This document shows positions 48,528-63,994 of a DNA stretch of 64,000 nt, one piece after another. The stretch's first letter is position 1. Each line of letters begins with the position of its first letter. A program made the position numbers and the translations under genes. The DNA comes from Rhizopus arrhizus. Taxonomy: Eukaryota > Mucoromycota > Mucoromycetes > Mucorales > Rhizopodaceae. The DNA lies in assembly GCA_024220505.1 (NCBI GenBank), contig JAKZZE010000022.1, positions 186,001 to 250,000 on the forward strand, written 5' to 3'. A model generated the notes under the pieces. It saw only the letters and a list, made by a program, of their open reading frames with translations, had not been told where the DNA came from and did not search any database.

Positions 48528-49596
48528 GTCAAAAAAAAAAAAAAAAAAAAAAAGATTCGGCATTTGATTGGCTATTTAGCAGATCTTTATATTAGGATGA
48601 ACCAGGGAGATTTTTTTATCTGCTGAAATTGGATAAAAAAGGGGGGGGGTGAGAGCCTCTGTTTTGTTATGTACTTGCTGTATGTAAGTAAAAACATACA
48701 AATCAGATATACCTATGAAATCTTATCAATACCTTGTAAGTGAATCCCTTAGGTACCATATTCACTGTGTGATATCAGCCAGAATTGATCATTGTTGGAA
48801 GTGACTTGCAGAACACATAGGTAATCAGAGTTGATTAGCAATGGAAGGTGCAACAAACAATATATAGATATGCCAAGGCTGAGATGAAGTTGAGTACTCT
48901 TTATATATAAGAAGAAAGATTGTATTGAAGTTTCAACCTGGGAGCTAACTTTATGAAAGACTTTGACAGTAAAACTACCCTTTAGATATACCTTTTTGGC
49001 TTATTAGTTAAACTATCAGAGCAAAACAACCAATCATACAGTAAAAGTAGCCTTCTAACAGATAGTATTACAACACTAACAGCTTGTTAGAAAACTGTAT
49101 AAAAGGTCATGTTTTTATTACTTATTAGACAGTATAGTTTCTGTCATATATAAAGAAAAAAAAAAGGGGAGGGGGATATGAATTGGTATCATGATAATAG
49201 AATCATTAAAAAGAAGTTCATATCGCCAGCGAAGTTTGATTATTGGCAACGTCACTCATTATCCCTCATCATAGCTCAATTATCTACTGTCTTTATATCT
49301 TCCTTAATTCAGGTGTGAAATAAGGAAGCAGCATTGGGTTAGTTTTGACACCTTGTATGATATCTAGGATTTGCTATCTTTTAACTCCTAATCTTTCATT
49401 CTTGTTCCTTTATTCAACTCAACTCCAAGCGCACCTCTCTCTTGACCTGTGACTTATCTTTATTCACTATAAAAATGCAAAACCCAGTAAATAAGGATAA
49501 TAAAGCATAAGCAAAAAAGTCACAATTCTCAGTGGTTTAATCCAAACCCCTCCACTTTAGGATTTTTTTTTTTTTCTTAAACATCAGCTTGTCAAA
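48528..49596. other. 1.1-kb divergent intergenic region (AsnRS / TOM40)
   Basis: Contains an A-tract just upstream of the AsnRS start (about 48531-48553), a G9 tract (48641-48649) and pyrimidine-rich DNA before TOM40. There is no coding signal. Confidence 0.45.
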
Positions 49597-50824
49597 ATGG
49601 CCACACCAGAAACTACACCTGCCACCCCTAGACTGTTTACACCTCTTTCTGGTAATTTTGGTCTTAAAGACCAAAAGCCTACAGGATCTGCTTGGAATCC
49701 GCTCCAGTGGCCTGCTTGGTTTTCATACCACAAAGGACGTCTTAACTTGCCTAGCCCCGGAAAGTTTGAAAGACTTCACGGCGAAGTAACAAAAGGTTTT
49801 TTTCGAATAAGGCATATCTATGTGTGTTGCTAACAAGAAAGAATGCTCATTCTAGAGGTATTCACTACTGGATATCTTTTTGATGGTGCTCAAGCCAATA
49901 TTGTAAAAGAGCTTTCTGCCAACTTTCACGTTCAACATCAATTTTCTTTAGGCTCTCAAGTTATGCCACCTATGTATAACTTTATGTCTGGATATATGAC
50001 TGAAAGAGTAAAACAAAGCATGAAAATGATACGTGATTTTTAGATTAAAGAAAACTTTTTTTCTAGACTATGTTACAAGGTACCATGGATAACGATACAA
50101 ACTTGAATGGTGTATTTAGACATGCTTGGTCACCTAAATATGTGACCAAGGTTATGGCCCAGGTAATTAAAAAGAAATAAAGTAAAATCAGAACTAATTA
50201 TATATGATAGTTTACTAATATGCCCGGTCACTCCATGGTTCAATTAGAACAAGAAGTGAACGGATCAGATTATTCCTTAAACTTCAAGACAATGAACGCC
50301 AATCCATTAGAGATGACAGGTCTCTATATGGCTTCTTATCTTCAATCTGTTACGCAAAAATTAGTGGTAGGAAGCGAAATCGTTTTGCAACGTCCTACGC
50401 GTGATATGGAAGAAACTGCGATGTCATTGGTTGGTAAATATACTGGAAGTGATTATATTGCAACTGTACAATTCCAAGGCATGGGAGCGATACAAACCAG
50501 CTATTATCAACGTATTAATGAAAAGGTTGATTTTGGTGTCGAACTCAACTTGATGGCTCAAGGAGGTCGTAGAGAGGCTGTGGCCACCGTGGGTGGTAAA
50601 TTCGATTTTAGACAAGCCACTTTTAGAGGTCAAATTGATACAACTGGTAGAGTATCTGCTGTTTTGGAAGAAAAGATGGCACCTGGCTTCTCTTTCCTTA
50701 TTAGTGGTGATTTGGATCATATGAAGGTTCGTATTAAAAGAAAAGGAAATGACCTTCTTTCACACTCATCATTCTTTTATAGGGTCAAAGCAAGTTTGGT
50801 ATTGGGATTATGTTATCTGCATAG
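49597..50824 (+). CDS. TOM40: TOM40, mitochondrial outer-membrane import channel, 334 aa
   Basis: Beta-barrel pore of the TOM complex. Exons: 49597-49795, 49856-50007, 50067-50162, 50211-50726 and 50783-50824 (1005 nt). It starts MATPETTPATPRLFTPLSGN, a Pro-rich cytosolic N-terminus. The porin-3 barrel follows: FERLHGEVTKEVFTTGYLFD, ANFHVQHQFSLGSQ, NANPLEMTGLYMASYLQSVT, LVVGSEIVLQRPTRDMEETA and SLVGKYTGSDYIATVQFQGM. It ends GQSKFGIGIMLSA, containing the beta-signal (polar-x-G-x-x-hydrophobic-x-hydrophobic) recognised by SAM50. It is slightly shorter than the yeast protein (387 aa). It converges on the HECT ligase gene with 109 bp between stops. Confidence 0.92.
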
Positions 50825-50933
50825 ATTATTTTCGTGTACAAAAAAGATTATTAAAAAGAAATATATACAAGCAAAATGTAATATTCAAAGGGAAATATGT
50901 ACACATTTGTCTTCTTTTTATATCTGTATTTTC

Positions 50934-53689
<2,756 letters not shown>

Positions 53690-54687
53690 AATGTTCCCTT
53701 TAGTAGCAAAAGAATAAAATAGAACAAAAGAGAGAGAGAGATGGCTTCCTTTTTTTCAACAAAAATAAAATAAAAATAAAGCTGAGCTCATTGCTGGTTC
53801 TTATAAAGGAACCATTATCCAATCAAATTCACCCGTGGCTTTTGAACATTGTCTTTTTGAACTCATTCCACCTTCATTGGTTGTGGAGATCAAAGATATC
53901 CAATAAAATCAAAAGAAATTTTGTTTGTTAACTCGATCGAAAAAGCACGTTTTTTTTAAGGGTACACAACGTATGGCTGCAGCAACAAGAAAAAAAATGG
54001 TTCGATTAAATGTATTTGTTTTCGTTATTTGTCTCTTGGTTATACTCAATTGATATGAGATTATGTATTTCTTGAATATGACGATAACAGATTAACGTAT
54101 ATTTTATAATATCAAAATTTCTTTCTGGTCATAAAAATAACCAGGAATGTTTAAAAAGAACAGGCACGATAAAAAGTGGGCTAGTTGAAAAACTGATTGA
54201 GCGGCTATTACAATTGGATGAGAGTTTGCTTTTATTGATACTAATGTTGCTCTTTATTTAAATACAATGAACAAAAGAAAAACTATGTGATTGAAATCTA
54301 TAAGACAAAGCAATACTTGGCTTTGATTATCTACCGAAAAAGTCAAAGAGGATGGTTGAATCATATTCGACAATGATATATCATCCCTTCGTCCGTGTAA
54401 CTCCACCTTTTTTTTTTTAAAAAAAAAAAGTTATTTTATGAGCCCACTTTGTCAAAGGGGGTGTTTAATGATCGGGTTTTACTGCAATTTACATTAACCT
54501 TGTTCGTTTCAAATTGCAGCACATGGCTTTATTGTAGACTATTATGCAAACTGTAATTTCTTGTACACTGATTTGCACAACTTGATTTAATTCCGGATTT
54601 TGCTGAGTTTTTCAAGTTCATTTAATGCGTGCGTGACGTTTTTGGTTATTTTTTTTCTTTTCATTTTTGTTTGTATACAGCTGATTA
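53690..54687. other. 1-kb divergent intergenic region (HECT ligase / PRP16)
   Basis: AT-rich with an inverted T/A stretch near 54411-54430 (T10A10). There is no gene signal on either strand. Confidence 0.45.
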
Positions 54688-57600
54688 ATGACCGAAGACA
54701 ACACGTTTATTCATGACATTGCTGTTGATATCTCAAGAGCATTGAACTTAACCAACCCAAATGACTTGATTGCAAAAAAGGTTGTCCAGTTTGCAGAAAA
54801 CAATAAAGATTTTGAAAAGTTTAGTCAAGGTAAATAAAGGGTAATCATATAAATTTCTTTTTCCTAATTCCATTTTATAAAAAAGTATGTGGCACCTTCG
54901 GTCGATTTAGTAAAACATTTTTAAATGACATTTATATTAAAATTCAAAATCACAAAAGAGATCAACAAAAGCCATCTTCAGCAAACTCGAAATTGGTTCA
55001 GCAAGATCAGAACCGAGGCGAAGTCCTCTTTTTAGGTAACGATTTACCTGGCGGCTTGATCACAGCAAAAAATAAATCCTCCAAAACGGATGAGGAAAGA
55101 CCGATTTTCAAAGCACCCTCCAAGCTAGGTTTAGAAGAGCTTGCTCGTAAAAAGCGTCAAGCCAAAAGCAGAGAAGATAAGACAGAAAAGAAGGTGAAAT
55201 TAGACTGGGAAGAAGAAGAAAAAGGTGTGAATGAAGTGGATGAAGGAATTACAAAGTATAAACAATATCGACCGCAGCGAATGGAGACACCTTCTCATGG
55301 GGGCGGTGTGTCTGATAGTGCATTAAAGAGGCTCGAAGAGAGAAAAAAGAAGGACAGACGTTCGATAACGAGTGATAGAGATAGTATGCCTCCTCCCGAT
55401 ACACCTAGACGAGGTGGTCTATTCAAGCGTAGCCAGTGGACTGAAATGACACCAAGCAGAAACCCAGGCTCGTTTACACCAAGAAGCACACCAGGCAATA
55501 TGACACCTATGCGACGTGATAGTGGATACAGCAGAAAATCAACTGGAAACGCAACTGCAGTTGCAAGGCGATCCTGGGAGTCGATGACTCCATCAGTTCG
55601 GTCGACTGCCTATGACGAATTAGCATTAGAATATCCTGAGGAATTTGAAGGCGATGAAAATGATAGAAGAAGATGGGAAGAAGAACAAGCACAGCTCGAT
55701 AGAGAATGGTACCAGATGGAAGATGGCGGTGTAGGTGACCAACACATTTGTTTTATTCTCAAAAACTAATATTATATATTCTAGGCTGTGGATGAAACAC
55801 ATAATCCATTTTCTCAATATGAAGATTATACCAGTAACAAGGAAGGAGAATTGGCACAAAAACAAATGAAAAAATTATCTGCTCGTCAAGCACAATACAA
55901 CCGTGATACAGATATGTGGGAAGCCAGCCGAATGCTTAGTTCGGGTGTAGCTCAGAGAATAGAAGTTGATACTGATTTTGATGAGGAGAACGAAAACCGT
56001 GTTCATTTACTTGTACACGACATCAAGCCAGCATTTTTGAGCGGTAAAACTGTCTTTACAAAGCAATTGGAAGCCGTGCAACATGTAAGGGACCCAACAT
56101 CAGATATGGCAATCATTTCACGTAAAGGAAGCAGACTTGTAAGAGAAAAAAGAGCAGAAGCTGAAAGAGCCAAGGCCACCAAATTTGATGTTGCCGGAAC
56201 GACATTAGGAAATGTGATGGGAGTCAAATCGAAAGAAAAAGAAGAACAAGTTCAAGAAGATGGAGATGCAAAAGCAGACTCCAAGTTTGCTAGTCATTTA
56301 AAGTCTTCAGAGGCAGTAAGTGATTTTGCTCGTACACGAACGATGAGAGAGCAACGTGAGTATTTGCCTGTCTTTGCTGTGAGAGAAGATCTATTGAGGG
56401 TTGTTCGAGACAATCAAGGTATATAAAATAGACAGACTGGCATGAGCTATTTATTAATTATTTGTACAGTTGTTGTTATTGTAGGTGAGACTGGTTCAGG
56501 TAAAACCACTCAATTGGCGCAATACTTGCATGAAGACGGCTATACTAAATACGGTAAAATCAGTTGTACTCAACCTCGTCGTGTCGCTGCTATGTCCGTT
56601 GCAAAGCGTGTAGCTGAAGAAATGGGTTGTGAATTAGGCGACACTGTGGGTTATACAATTCGTTTTGAAGACCAAACTTCTGAAAAGACTCTTATTCGAT
56701 ACATGACTGACGGTATTTTGCTGCGTGAGTCCATGACATCATCAGATTTAGATCAGTATAGTGCCATTATTATGGACGAAGCTCACGAACGTGCATTGAA
56801 TACCGATGTCCTGATGGGTCTATTGAAAAAAATTCTTACACGACGAAGGGATTTGAAGCTGATTGTTACTTCTGCCACAATGAATGCAGAAAGATTTTCA
56901 AGCTTTTTCGGAAACGCACCCTGCTTCTATATCCCTGGCCGTACCTTCCCAGTAGATGTTATGTTTAGTAAAACTTCATGCGAAGATTATGTGGATAGTG
57001 CAGTAAAACAAACGCTGGCTATTCATTTGTCTAAGCCAGTAGGTGACATATTGATTTTCATGACTGGTCAAGAAGATATCGAAACAACTTGTACAGTCTT
57101 AGCAGGTAAAAATTCAGCAACGCCTTTTTTTTTCTGAAATAAGAGCTAAGCTTCTTTTTTTGTAAACTAGAACGTCTTGAACAGCTTGACAATCCACCTC
57201 CTTTATCCATTTTACCAATTTATTCTCAACTACCTGCTGATCTTCAAGCAAAAATTTTCCAAAGATCTGAAAACAATGCACGTAAGGTGATTGTAGCCAC
57301 AAATATTGCCGAAACTTCTCTTACAGTGGACGGTATTATTTATGTGGTTGATACCGGCTACTGTAAACTCAAAGTATATAACCCTCGTATTGGTATGGAT
57401 GCTCTTCAGGTAACGCCTATCAGTCAGGCTAATGCAAACCAACGTAGTGGCCGTGCTGGTAGAACTGGACCAGGGTAAGAAACAAAAGAAGAATTCTAAA
57501 TAAATTTATTAATATTTTTTTGCAGTGTCGCTTATCGCTTATACACTGAAGAAGCATTTAGAAATGAAATGTTTGTAAATAACATTCCTGAAATTCAACG

Positions 57601-58588
57601 AACAAACCTTGCAAGCGTTGTACTGCAACTCAAGTCACTTGGTGTGAAGAACCTATTAGAGTTTGACTTTATGGACCCCCCTCCTCAAGATAATATTTTG
57701 AACTCAATGTATCAACTTTGGGTTCTTGGTGCATTTGATGATATGGGAGACCTGACAGTTGGAGGTGGAAAAATGAATGAATTCCCAGTTGATCCATCAC
57801 TTGCCAAGATGATGATTGCTGCTGAAGAGCACGGTTGTACTGCAGAAGTTTTGGTAAGCAAGATAAAATACGAATGAAAAATAATAACAAATGGTTTCTA
57901 ATTAGACGATTGTATCAATGTTATCTGTCCCTTCTGTATTCTATCGACCCAAAGAACGTATGGAGGAATCTGATGCTGCTCGAGAAAAGTTCTTTGTTCC
58001 TGAAAGTGACCATCTAACTTTGCTCCATGTATATACTCAATGGAAGATTAATCAGTAAGAGTATATATAACTATCATCTAGAAGCCCTATTAACACGATA
58101 CTTTTTTTTTTCTAGTTATCGGGATGACTGGTGTACCAAACATTTTATTCATGCTAAAGCTATGCGTAAGGCTCGTGAAGTTCGATCACAGTTGATGGAT
58201 ATTATGAAAACAATCAAGATGCCATATCTTTCTTGTGGAACGGATTGGGATATTGTTCGGTAAATTAATTACATTTACTTTATTAAAGATAATTAACCTG
58301 ATGTTTCATAGTAAATGTATTTGTTCTGCCTATTTCCATCAAGCTGCTAGAATCAAAGGTATTGGTGAATATGTTAATTGTAGAAGTGGTATGAAGTGTC
58401 ATCTTCATCCAACAAGTGCTCTGTTTGGTGCTGGTTTTACACCCGACTATGTTGTTTATCATGAACTTGTTTTGACGTCTAAAGAATATATGCAGTGTGT
58501 CACAGCAGTCGATCCTTACTGGTTGGCCGAATTGGGCCCCATGTTCTTCTCAGTTCGTGATAAGGACAGAGCAATTGGCAGAAGATAA
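54688..58588 (+). CDS. PRP16: Pre-mRNA splicing DEAH-box ATPase PRP16 (DHX38), 1152 aa
   Basis: Spliceosomal RNA helicase that remodels the complex after the first catalytic step. Nine exons: 54688-54829, 54886-55730, 55785-56418, 56470-57105, 57171-57474, 57526-57853, 57906-58054, 58116-58259 and 58312-58588 (3459 nt, consistent phase). The N-terminal region of about 500 residues is charged and rich in MTP/TPR repeats ([20 protein letters not shown]), as in DHX38. The helicase core has GETGSGKT (546-553), [15 protein letters not shown] (643-646), SAT (675-677), [16 protein letters not shown] and [12 protein letters not shown]. The winged-helix/ratchet and OB-fold follow, with [20 protein letters not shown] and [21 protein letters not shown]16 identity rests on the N-terminal type and the [20 protein letters not shown] pre-motor segment. 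Confidence 0.94.
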
Positions 58589-58906
58589 TTATTTTTTTTT
58601 GTAAAGCACAAAATAAAGTTTTACAACATTGTTTTCTTCCACATCCATATGTTACCAGTACACCTGTATTGATTGCATGGTATTCTGACTAGATTTTGTT
58701 TGCCTATCTAGACCTTCATGTGTTAATATGTAAAAAAAAAATTGGATTTGGTTAAAGTCTCAATACACTTTAAAATATTGTTTATTACTAGTACAAAGTC
58801 AATTTAATTTAACATTTACAATAAAAAAGATCTATAATTTGACTGTTGAAAGAGAACGGCACAAGTATAACCTGGTTATAAGTTTGATAAACAGACCACG
58901 AGCAGC
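58589..58906. other. Spacer between convergent genes (PRP16 and ARH1)
   Basis: 318 bp of AT-rich 3' flanks with AATAAAG and AATAAAAAAG poly(A)-like signals facing both ways. There is no coding signal. Confidence 0.5.
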
Positions 58907-60428
58907 TTAACGTCTTTCGAGAACAGACAACATGTCTGCAACTCTAGAAAATTTTTCGCGAGGCTTACCCAACCTTTCTCCCAAGGCAAATTCAGCGGCC
59001 TCGATCTTTTTCCAGTCCGAATAACTCACTGGCATAATACCTCTGTCCTTTAAGGTAGGGATCAATCCATCCGCACCTTCCTTGGACCCTCCTTGAAGCA
59101 TTTCCTTTCCATTTTTCAAATCATCTACGATCGTGTCTGCCGTCTCATAGGCATCTGACATGGTCGACACGATAACCCCCGTCGGACCGCGTTTTAGCCA
59201 GCCAGCGGCATACATCCCAGGCACCTCCTTTTCGCCATCCAGCACTTTACCATACTGATTGGGCACGATACCCTTGCGAGCATCGAACGGTACGTCTGGT
59301 ATAGGCACACTTTTGTATCCGATACTCTTCAACACCACCCCGCACGCGTCCGACTCGAATTCACCCGTAGCCACGACCTTTCTTTGATCCAGGGGTCCTT
59401 CCAATCGGTTGAGGGCATACTGGATGCCTCGTACTCTCGAACGATCCGCATTTCCCAGGATTTCGATAGGGCTGCGCAAGAACTTGGCGGACCAGGACTT
59501 GTCTGTGTTCTGGTTGGGTGAGCCCTTTTGGAGCAGGCCCATCAGACGTTTCAGCGGTCTGTTTTGACTCATGATGGACTGTGAGGCTTCGATCTCACGG
59601 CGAATGAGGTCCATGTCTGCATTGAATGCTACACCAGGTAGAGACATCTGTTCTCTTAATTCCTTTGAAGTGAAAGAAACCTACAAGACGCTTGAGTGAA
59701 AAAGGTCCTCGTTTTGTTTTTGAGCTTTTCTCTCTCTACCTGAACGGGTCCTCTTCTTCCTACGACATGAACATGTTTGATTTTACTTTTTGATAAAGCC
59801 TCCAGGGCATACTCTGTAATATCTGTCTTTCGAAGCTCATCAATAGGACTAAGAAGGATACGGGCAATGTCCAGAGCAACGTTTCCTTGACCGATGACAA
59901 CAGCAGTATCTGTATCATCGAGTGGTAACTTGAGGTCTCTGAAAGCAGGATGCCCATTGTACCAGCCAACAAAGCTCCTGGCTGACTCCACTCCATAGAT
60001 GTCTTCTCCTGGTATTCCCATCTTTCTGTCTTCACTTGCACCGTAGGACAAAAGAATAGCATCAAAATGATTCTGAAGTTCCTTGATGTCCAATCCTCTC
60101 TCTCTGCAGCCTACAGACACATTTCCAAAGAAACGAAAACGGTCGTCTTCTGCCACTCTATCAAACGTTGTCATCACATTCTAACAAATAAAATTAAGAA
60201 CACTAACAGTTCACTTTTCCTTTTTACCTTGACTTCGGGGTGATCAGGGGCTACGCCAAAGCGGACAAGGCCATGAGGTACAGGTAAAGCGTCAAACATG
60301 TCAATTTGTGAATTTGGCCATTCCTTTAGTAAACGATGCGCTGTATAAAATCCAGCTGGACCACTTCCTACAATAGCTAGTTTGAACGGCCCTGAAGTGG
60401 TTGAAAAGGCTCTTGAAATAATTGACAT
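58907..60428 (-). CDS. ARH1: Mitochondrial adrenodoxin (ferredoxin) reductase, 471 aa
   Basis: NADPH:ferredoxin oxidoreductase that feeds electrons to mitochondrial ferredoxin for Fe-S cluster and haem A synthesis. Exons 60428-60228, 60180-59740 and 59680-58907 (1416 nt). The presequence MSIISRAFSTTSG is followed by the FAD dinucleotide motif AIVGSGPAGFYTAHRLL. The HGLVRFGVAPDHPEVKNV block is diagnostic. The NADP motif is VVIGQGNVALDIARILL, followed by VVGRRGPVQVSFTSKELRE, across an intron. The C-terminal signature AAGWLKRGPTGVIVSTMSDA is intact. The length matches family members (yeast Arh1 493 aa). Third-exon codon use is more GC-rich than its neighbours. Confidence 0.95.
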
Positions 60429-61755
60429 GAGGTTTTGGATGCTCTTTTTTTTTTTTGGTTTTTTTTTTTTGTCATATTTTACTATGCTCTTTTAGTCGGA
60501 GATTATTTTTCTCAGCAAGGTTTCGGAGTTGTATTTACCCAGGCACGCTCTATTTGGAAAAATAGATTCGTCAGAACCGAAAAGGGAGAGTTTTGTTACG
60601 AGTGCATTGTGTACAGATTTTTATAAACTACAAAACACTTATATAGTTTGCTTTCGAGCTATTTTGATATCCACTGTGATCACTATGTAAATGATCTTTT
60701 GAGTGGATTGACAAAAAAAGAGTAGCTGGTGTCTTTATGATTTGAATAATAAACTGGCTTGACCTTTAAAAGCCCTCATATGTTTCTTTGACTAAATAAA
60801 TAAAGTACTGCATTATTCGTTAAATGTTATGCCTAAGAAAGTAAGCTGATCTATGATTTCTAGTTTCACAAGAATTGGATTGATCACTTTGATGAGCTTT
60901 GTTAGAGTACGTATCATGTTTTTTTTTTCTGAGCCAGCAAACAATGATACAGTACTTCATTTTCAAAAAGGTGCCTTGATATATTCATCTGTTTTCTTTC
61001 TCTTTGGAATTTCTCTAGTTCACTGATAGGCTTACTATATATAAAAAATAAAAATAAAAAGCCATGCTGAGCCCAAGTTTTAAAGGGTCTGCAGCAAGTA
61101 AGCAAACTTGTCTGATGGTCACAATCAATAATAGTTGGTGTTTAAAATCAAATGAATAAAAAATTGATATAATCTCCTTTAGGCTTCCTTTCTTGACAAT
61201 AGCCGCACTGTTGGCATTCGATCAGTAAATAGGCGCCAAATGAAGGGGGGATGGGACCTGGTTACCATCATCTTTTCTTGATTTATTGAGATAGGATGAA
61301 GCTAGTATTGTTAGTGAAGGAGAGGGAGGCAGCAAGCTTTTCGGATAGTTATTTGATACAAGATAGCATTGATAGAAAAATGGTGAGAAAGATACTGCGC
61401 TTTTGCAAAGGTCTAGAAACATAAAGGCGGGAAAGATTGGGTCGGAATATCAAACAAAAGCGAGTTGAATGCTATTGAGAGACGGATAAATTGATGTAGG
61501 GTGTTTTATGCTATCTAATCGGTCCTTTTGTTTTTTTTTCTGTGACAAGATACTAAAAGAAGCCCATCCAACCAGATAAAGATCATTTTGTATAATTCAT
61601 CAAATGATGACTATTGATTGCAATATAACTTTTGAAAAAGTGGGATTTATAAAAAAAAAAGTCGAGGCTATTCTCACAGCAAATAGAAAATGATCAGAGC
61701 ATATTTTAAAAAAAAAAGGGGGGGGGAGGTGATTTTTATGAATTTATTTACAAGA
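60429..61755. other. 1.3-kb gene-free region
   Basis: 5' flank of ARH1 and 3' flank of the kinase gene. It has poly-T near the ARH1 start and a poly-A/G tract near 61709-61729. The only ORFs are short and without motifs. Confidence 0.45.
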
Positions 61756-62889
61756 TTAAAGCCACCAAGATTCACCACTGTGAACAAAGATATCAGTGTC
61801 TTCATGAATTGTATTTGGATGATCCAATTCAAATATCTTTGTAGGTTGACTGACTTCTTCCTCATCCTCAACCATATCAGACCAAGACATACCACCACTA
61901 AAGAAAGCAGAATCAAATGAGTTCATATTGGATTGTTTAGGACCTGTGGGAATAGAAAGGTCAACAAATGTGTGTTGATGATCATCTTGTTCAGTAACAT
62001 AGATATGATCAATAGCCAAGAATTGTTCCTTGAGGACAGAGACCGAGGGACGATCGGATGAACTGGGAGTCAAAGCAGATTGTAACCAACGAAGGGTAGC
62101 CAAAGAGAGTTCAGGGAATAAATCATCTTTCAACATGGCAGGATTTCGAGTGAATTGATGATAAGCAGGATCCATATGAGATGCTTCTTCCCAAGGAGTC
62201 CTACCAAACAAGATTGCCAAGAGTAAGATACCAAGTGACCAAGCATCAGAAGCAGCAGCATCATAAGGAACCAAATCAGTACCATCATCAAAGTGTTCAG
62301 GAGCAAGATAAGAAGTAGAACCACAACCGAATTCCATCGAATATCTTTCACGTGTCGCTAAACCAAAATCAGCTACTTTACAATAGAGTTCATCCTCATC
62401 TTGCTGCTTTAACAAGATATTCTCCAACTTTAGATCTCGATGATAGACACCTTGAGAGTGCATATGTTCTACTGCATCCAATATTTGATGAAACCAAGTC
62501 TTGACCAGACCTTCTTCACGTACAAAATTAATTTCTTGATCCTTGATGACAAAATCAAAGAGATCACCTTGATCACAGAGTTCCATGATCATATAAAGAT
62601 AATCTTGATCTTGAATGAAACGATGAAGGGCAAGTAGATGAGGATGTTTAAGTTCAGATTGAATGTCCATTTCGAGTTGTTGAAGTTGTTGAAGTTCTGC
62701 AGATTTAGCCAATATCTTGACGGCCACATAACTATTGTCCTTTAGAGATTGACCAAGAAATAGAGAACCATAAGCACCATGACCGAGTATTTCGAGTAGT
62801 TGATATTCTTTATCGATTACTTTATCAACAAAGGAAGAAGCGAGTTGAGACCAATAGGCCTCATCTTTAGTTGTAAGTGAGTTGATCAT
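61756..62889 (-). CDS. Ser/Thr protein kinase, Ran1/Sks1/Vhs1-like, 377 aa
   Basis: Intronless gene, unusual here. All kinase landmarks are present: glycine loop GHGAYG (36-41), VAVK with Lys58, HRDLKLENIL (HRD 150-152), DFGLAT (174-176), GCGSTSYLAPE with APE at 196-198, and SDAWSLGILLLAILFGRTPW. The GCGS activation segment and the compact layout match fungal Ran1 (Pat1)/Sks1/Vhs1 kinases that link nutrient status to growth or differentiation. Function within that group is inferred. The C-terminal tail of about 60 residues is acidic and poorly conserved. ATG 62889 is the first in frame, preceded by an AAT-rich leader. Confidence 0.88.
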   Translation of the reverse strand: MINSLTTKDEAYWSQLASSFVDKVIDKEYQLLEILGHGAYGSLFLGQSLKDNSYVAVKILAKSAELQQLQQLEMDIQSELKHPHLLALHRFIQDQDYLYMIMELCDQGDLFDFVIKDQEINFVREEGLVKTWFHQILDAVEHMHSQGVYHRDLKLENILLKQQDEDELYCKVADFGLATRERYSMEFGCGSTSYLAPEHFDDGTDLVPYDAAASDAWSLGILLLAILFGRTPWEEASHMDPAYHQFTRNPAMLKDDLFPELSLATLRWLQSALTPSSSDRPSVSVLKEQFLAIDHIYVTEQDDHQHTFVDLSIPTGPKQSNMNSFDSAFFSGGMSWSDMVEDEEEVSQPTKIFELDHPNTIHEDTDIFVHSGESWWL

Positions 62890-63687
62890 TGATTTTAAAT
62901 AATAATAATAATTCTTCTTTCTGGTATAAAAATAATAATATTTCTTGTTGATGCAAATTATAATAATTCAAACATGTTTCTTTTTTACAAATGATGGATA
63001 GCATATATTAAAATGAGGATAATTAAATTGACATGATTTAATAAGTAAAGAAAGAATAAAGAAAGAATAGAATCCTTTTTTTTTTTTTTTAAAAATTTAT
63101 ATACTTTTTCATTGGTTTATAAATAAATAACTTTATTCTATTTTTGGAATATTCACTCATTCAATTTCCAATGATGACTCAATTTTTTATAAGGTGATTT
63201 CTAATTGGCTTTTACCCCTTTTATTTGTCATCGTGTGTATGGGCTCAGTCAAGGTCTTGTTTTGGATAAGAAAAAGGTGATACAAGTTGATTTCATTAAT
63301 TATTCATCTTGTTTCTAGATTCATTGTTGTCTTTTTTTCCCCTCCCAAAAAAAAAAAATGTAAGGGTAACTAGGGTTACAAAGTGGGGAATAAAAATAAA
63401 GTAGAACATACGATTTCCTTTTCTTTTCTTTTGAATAAGACGTCATAAAGTAAATGACTTAATATTTACATGTGTCAGATGGACTCTTGTACCTCTTTTT
63501 TGTTCTTTACATAAAATGAAAAAGACTTTTCAATTTTATTTTTCCAGTGTTTATTTTTTCTTGTCTATCTTGAATACATTTGTTTACAAGTGTCACATAC
63601 ACACACACACACACACACGTGGACATCACTTAAACAACTCATAACCAATTCAATTCCTTTCTTCTTTTTCTTTTTTTCTTTTTTTGC
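62890..63687. other. 0.8-kb divergent intergenic region with (CA)n
   Basis: AT-rich spacer with a T-tract (about 63078-63090) and a (CA)n microsatellite (63598-63618). The last 50 bp are C/T-rich and precede the next start codon. Confidence 0.5.
63598..63618. repeat. (CA)n microsatellite
   Basis: About ten CA units, roughly 75 bp upstream of the start codon at 63688. Confidence 0.8.
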
Positions 63688-63994
63688 ATGTCCAATCGAT
63701 CCACGTTAAAAAAGAGTATTTCTCGCAACTCGATTTTATTAAACAAGAAACCGAGTAAACAGTTGATAGTTGAAAATGCAGTATTTCCAGAACAACAACC
63801 ACTTCCTTCAATAACTGTTTGTAACCTAAATCTTTTTTTTTTGAGTCATCATCATCACTTATCTTCTCTCTTTTAGCCAAGTGAATCTACAAAGTCAATC
63901 AAAAGAAAAAAAAAGACAAACATAACAAATAATTTTATTAATCCAACTGATATCTTTGCACAAAATTTGAGTGATGCAGTGATGGATGCTGAAG
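63688..63994 (+). CDS. Start of a gene truncated by the window edge; possibly Vac7-like
   Basis: Exon 1 (63688-63816) encodes a basic Ser-rich N-terminus (MSNRSTLKKSISRNSILLNK). The intron 63817-63876 starts GTTTGT and ends TTTTAG. Exon 2 (63877-63994) has a Lys-rich stretch (KSIKRKKK) and then NPTDIFAQNLSDAVMDAE, ending at a GTAGGA donor in phase. The last segment recalls the conserved acidic N-terminal motif of fungal vacuolar segregation protein Vac7 (a PI(3,5)P2 regulator), but only 82 residues are visible and the diagnostic part would lie in the next exon. Confidence 0.45.

Noticed and set aside
48528..48563. Upstream extension of the AsnRS ORF to an ATG at 48563
   Set aside because: The extension is a Phe run encoded by a homopolymer; MHRLQKTF at 48527 gives a normal mitochondrial presequence.
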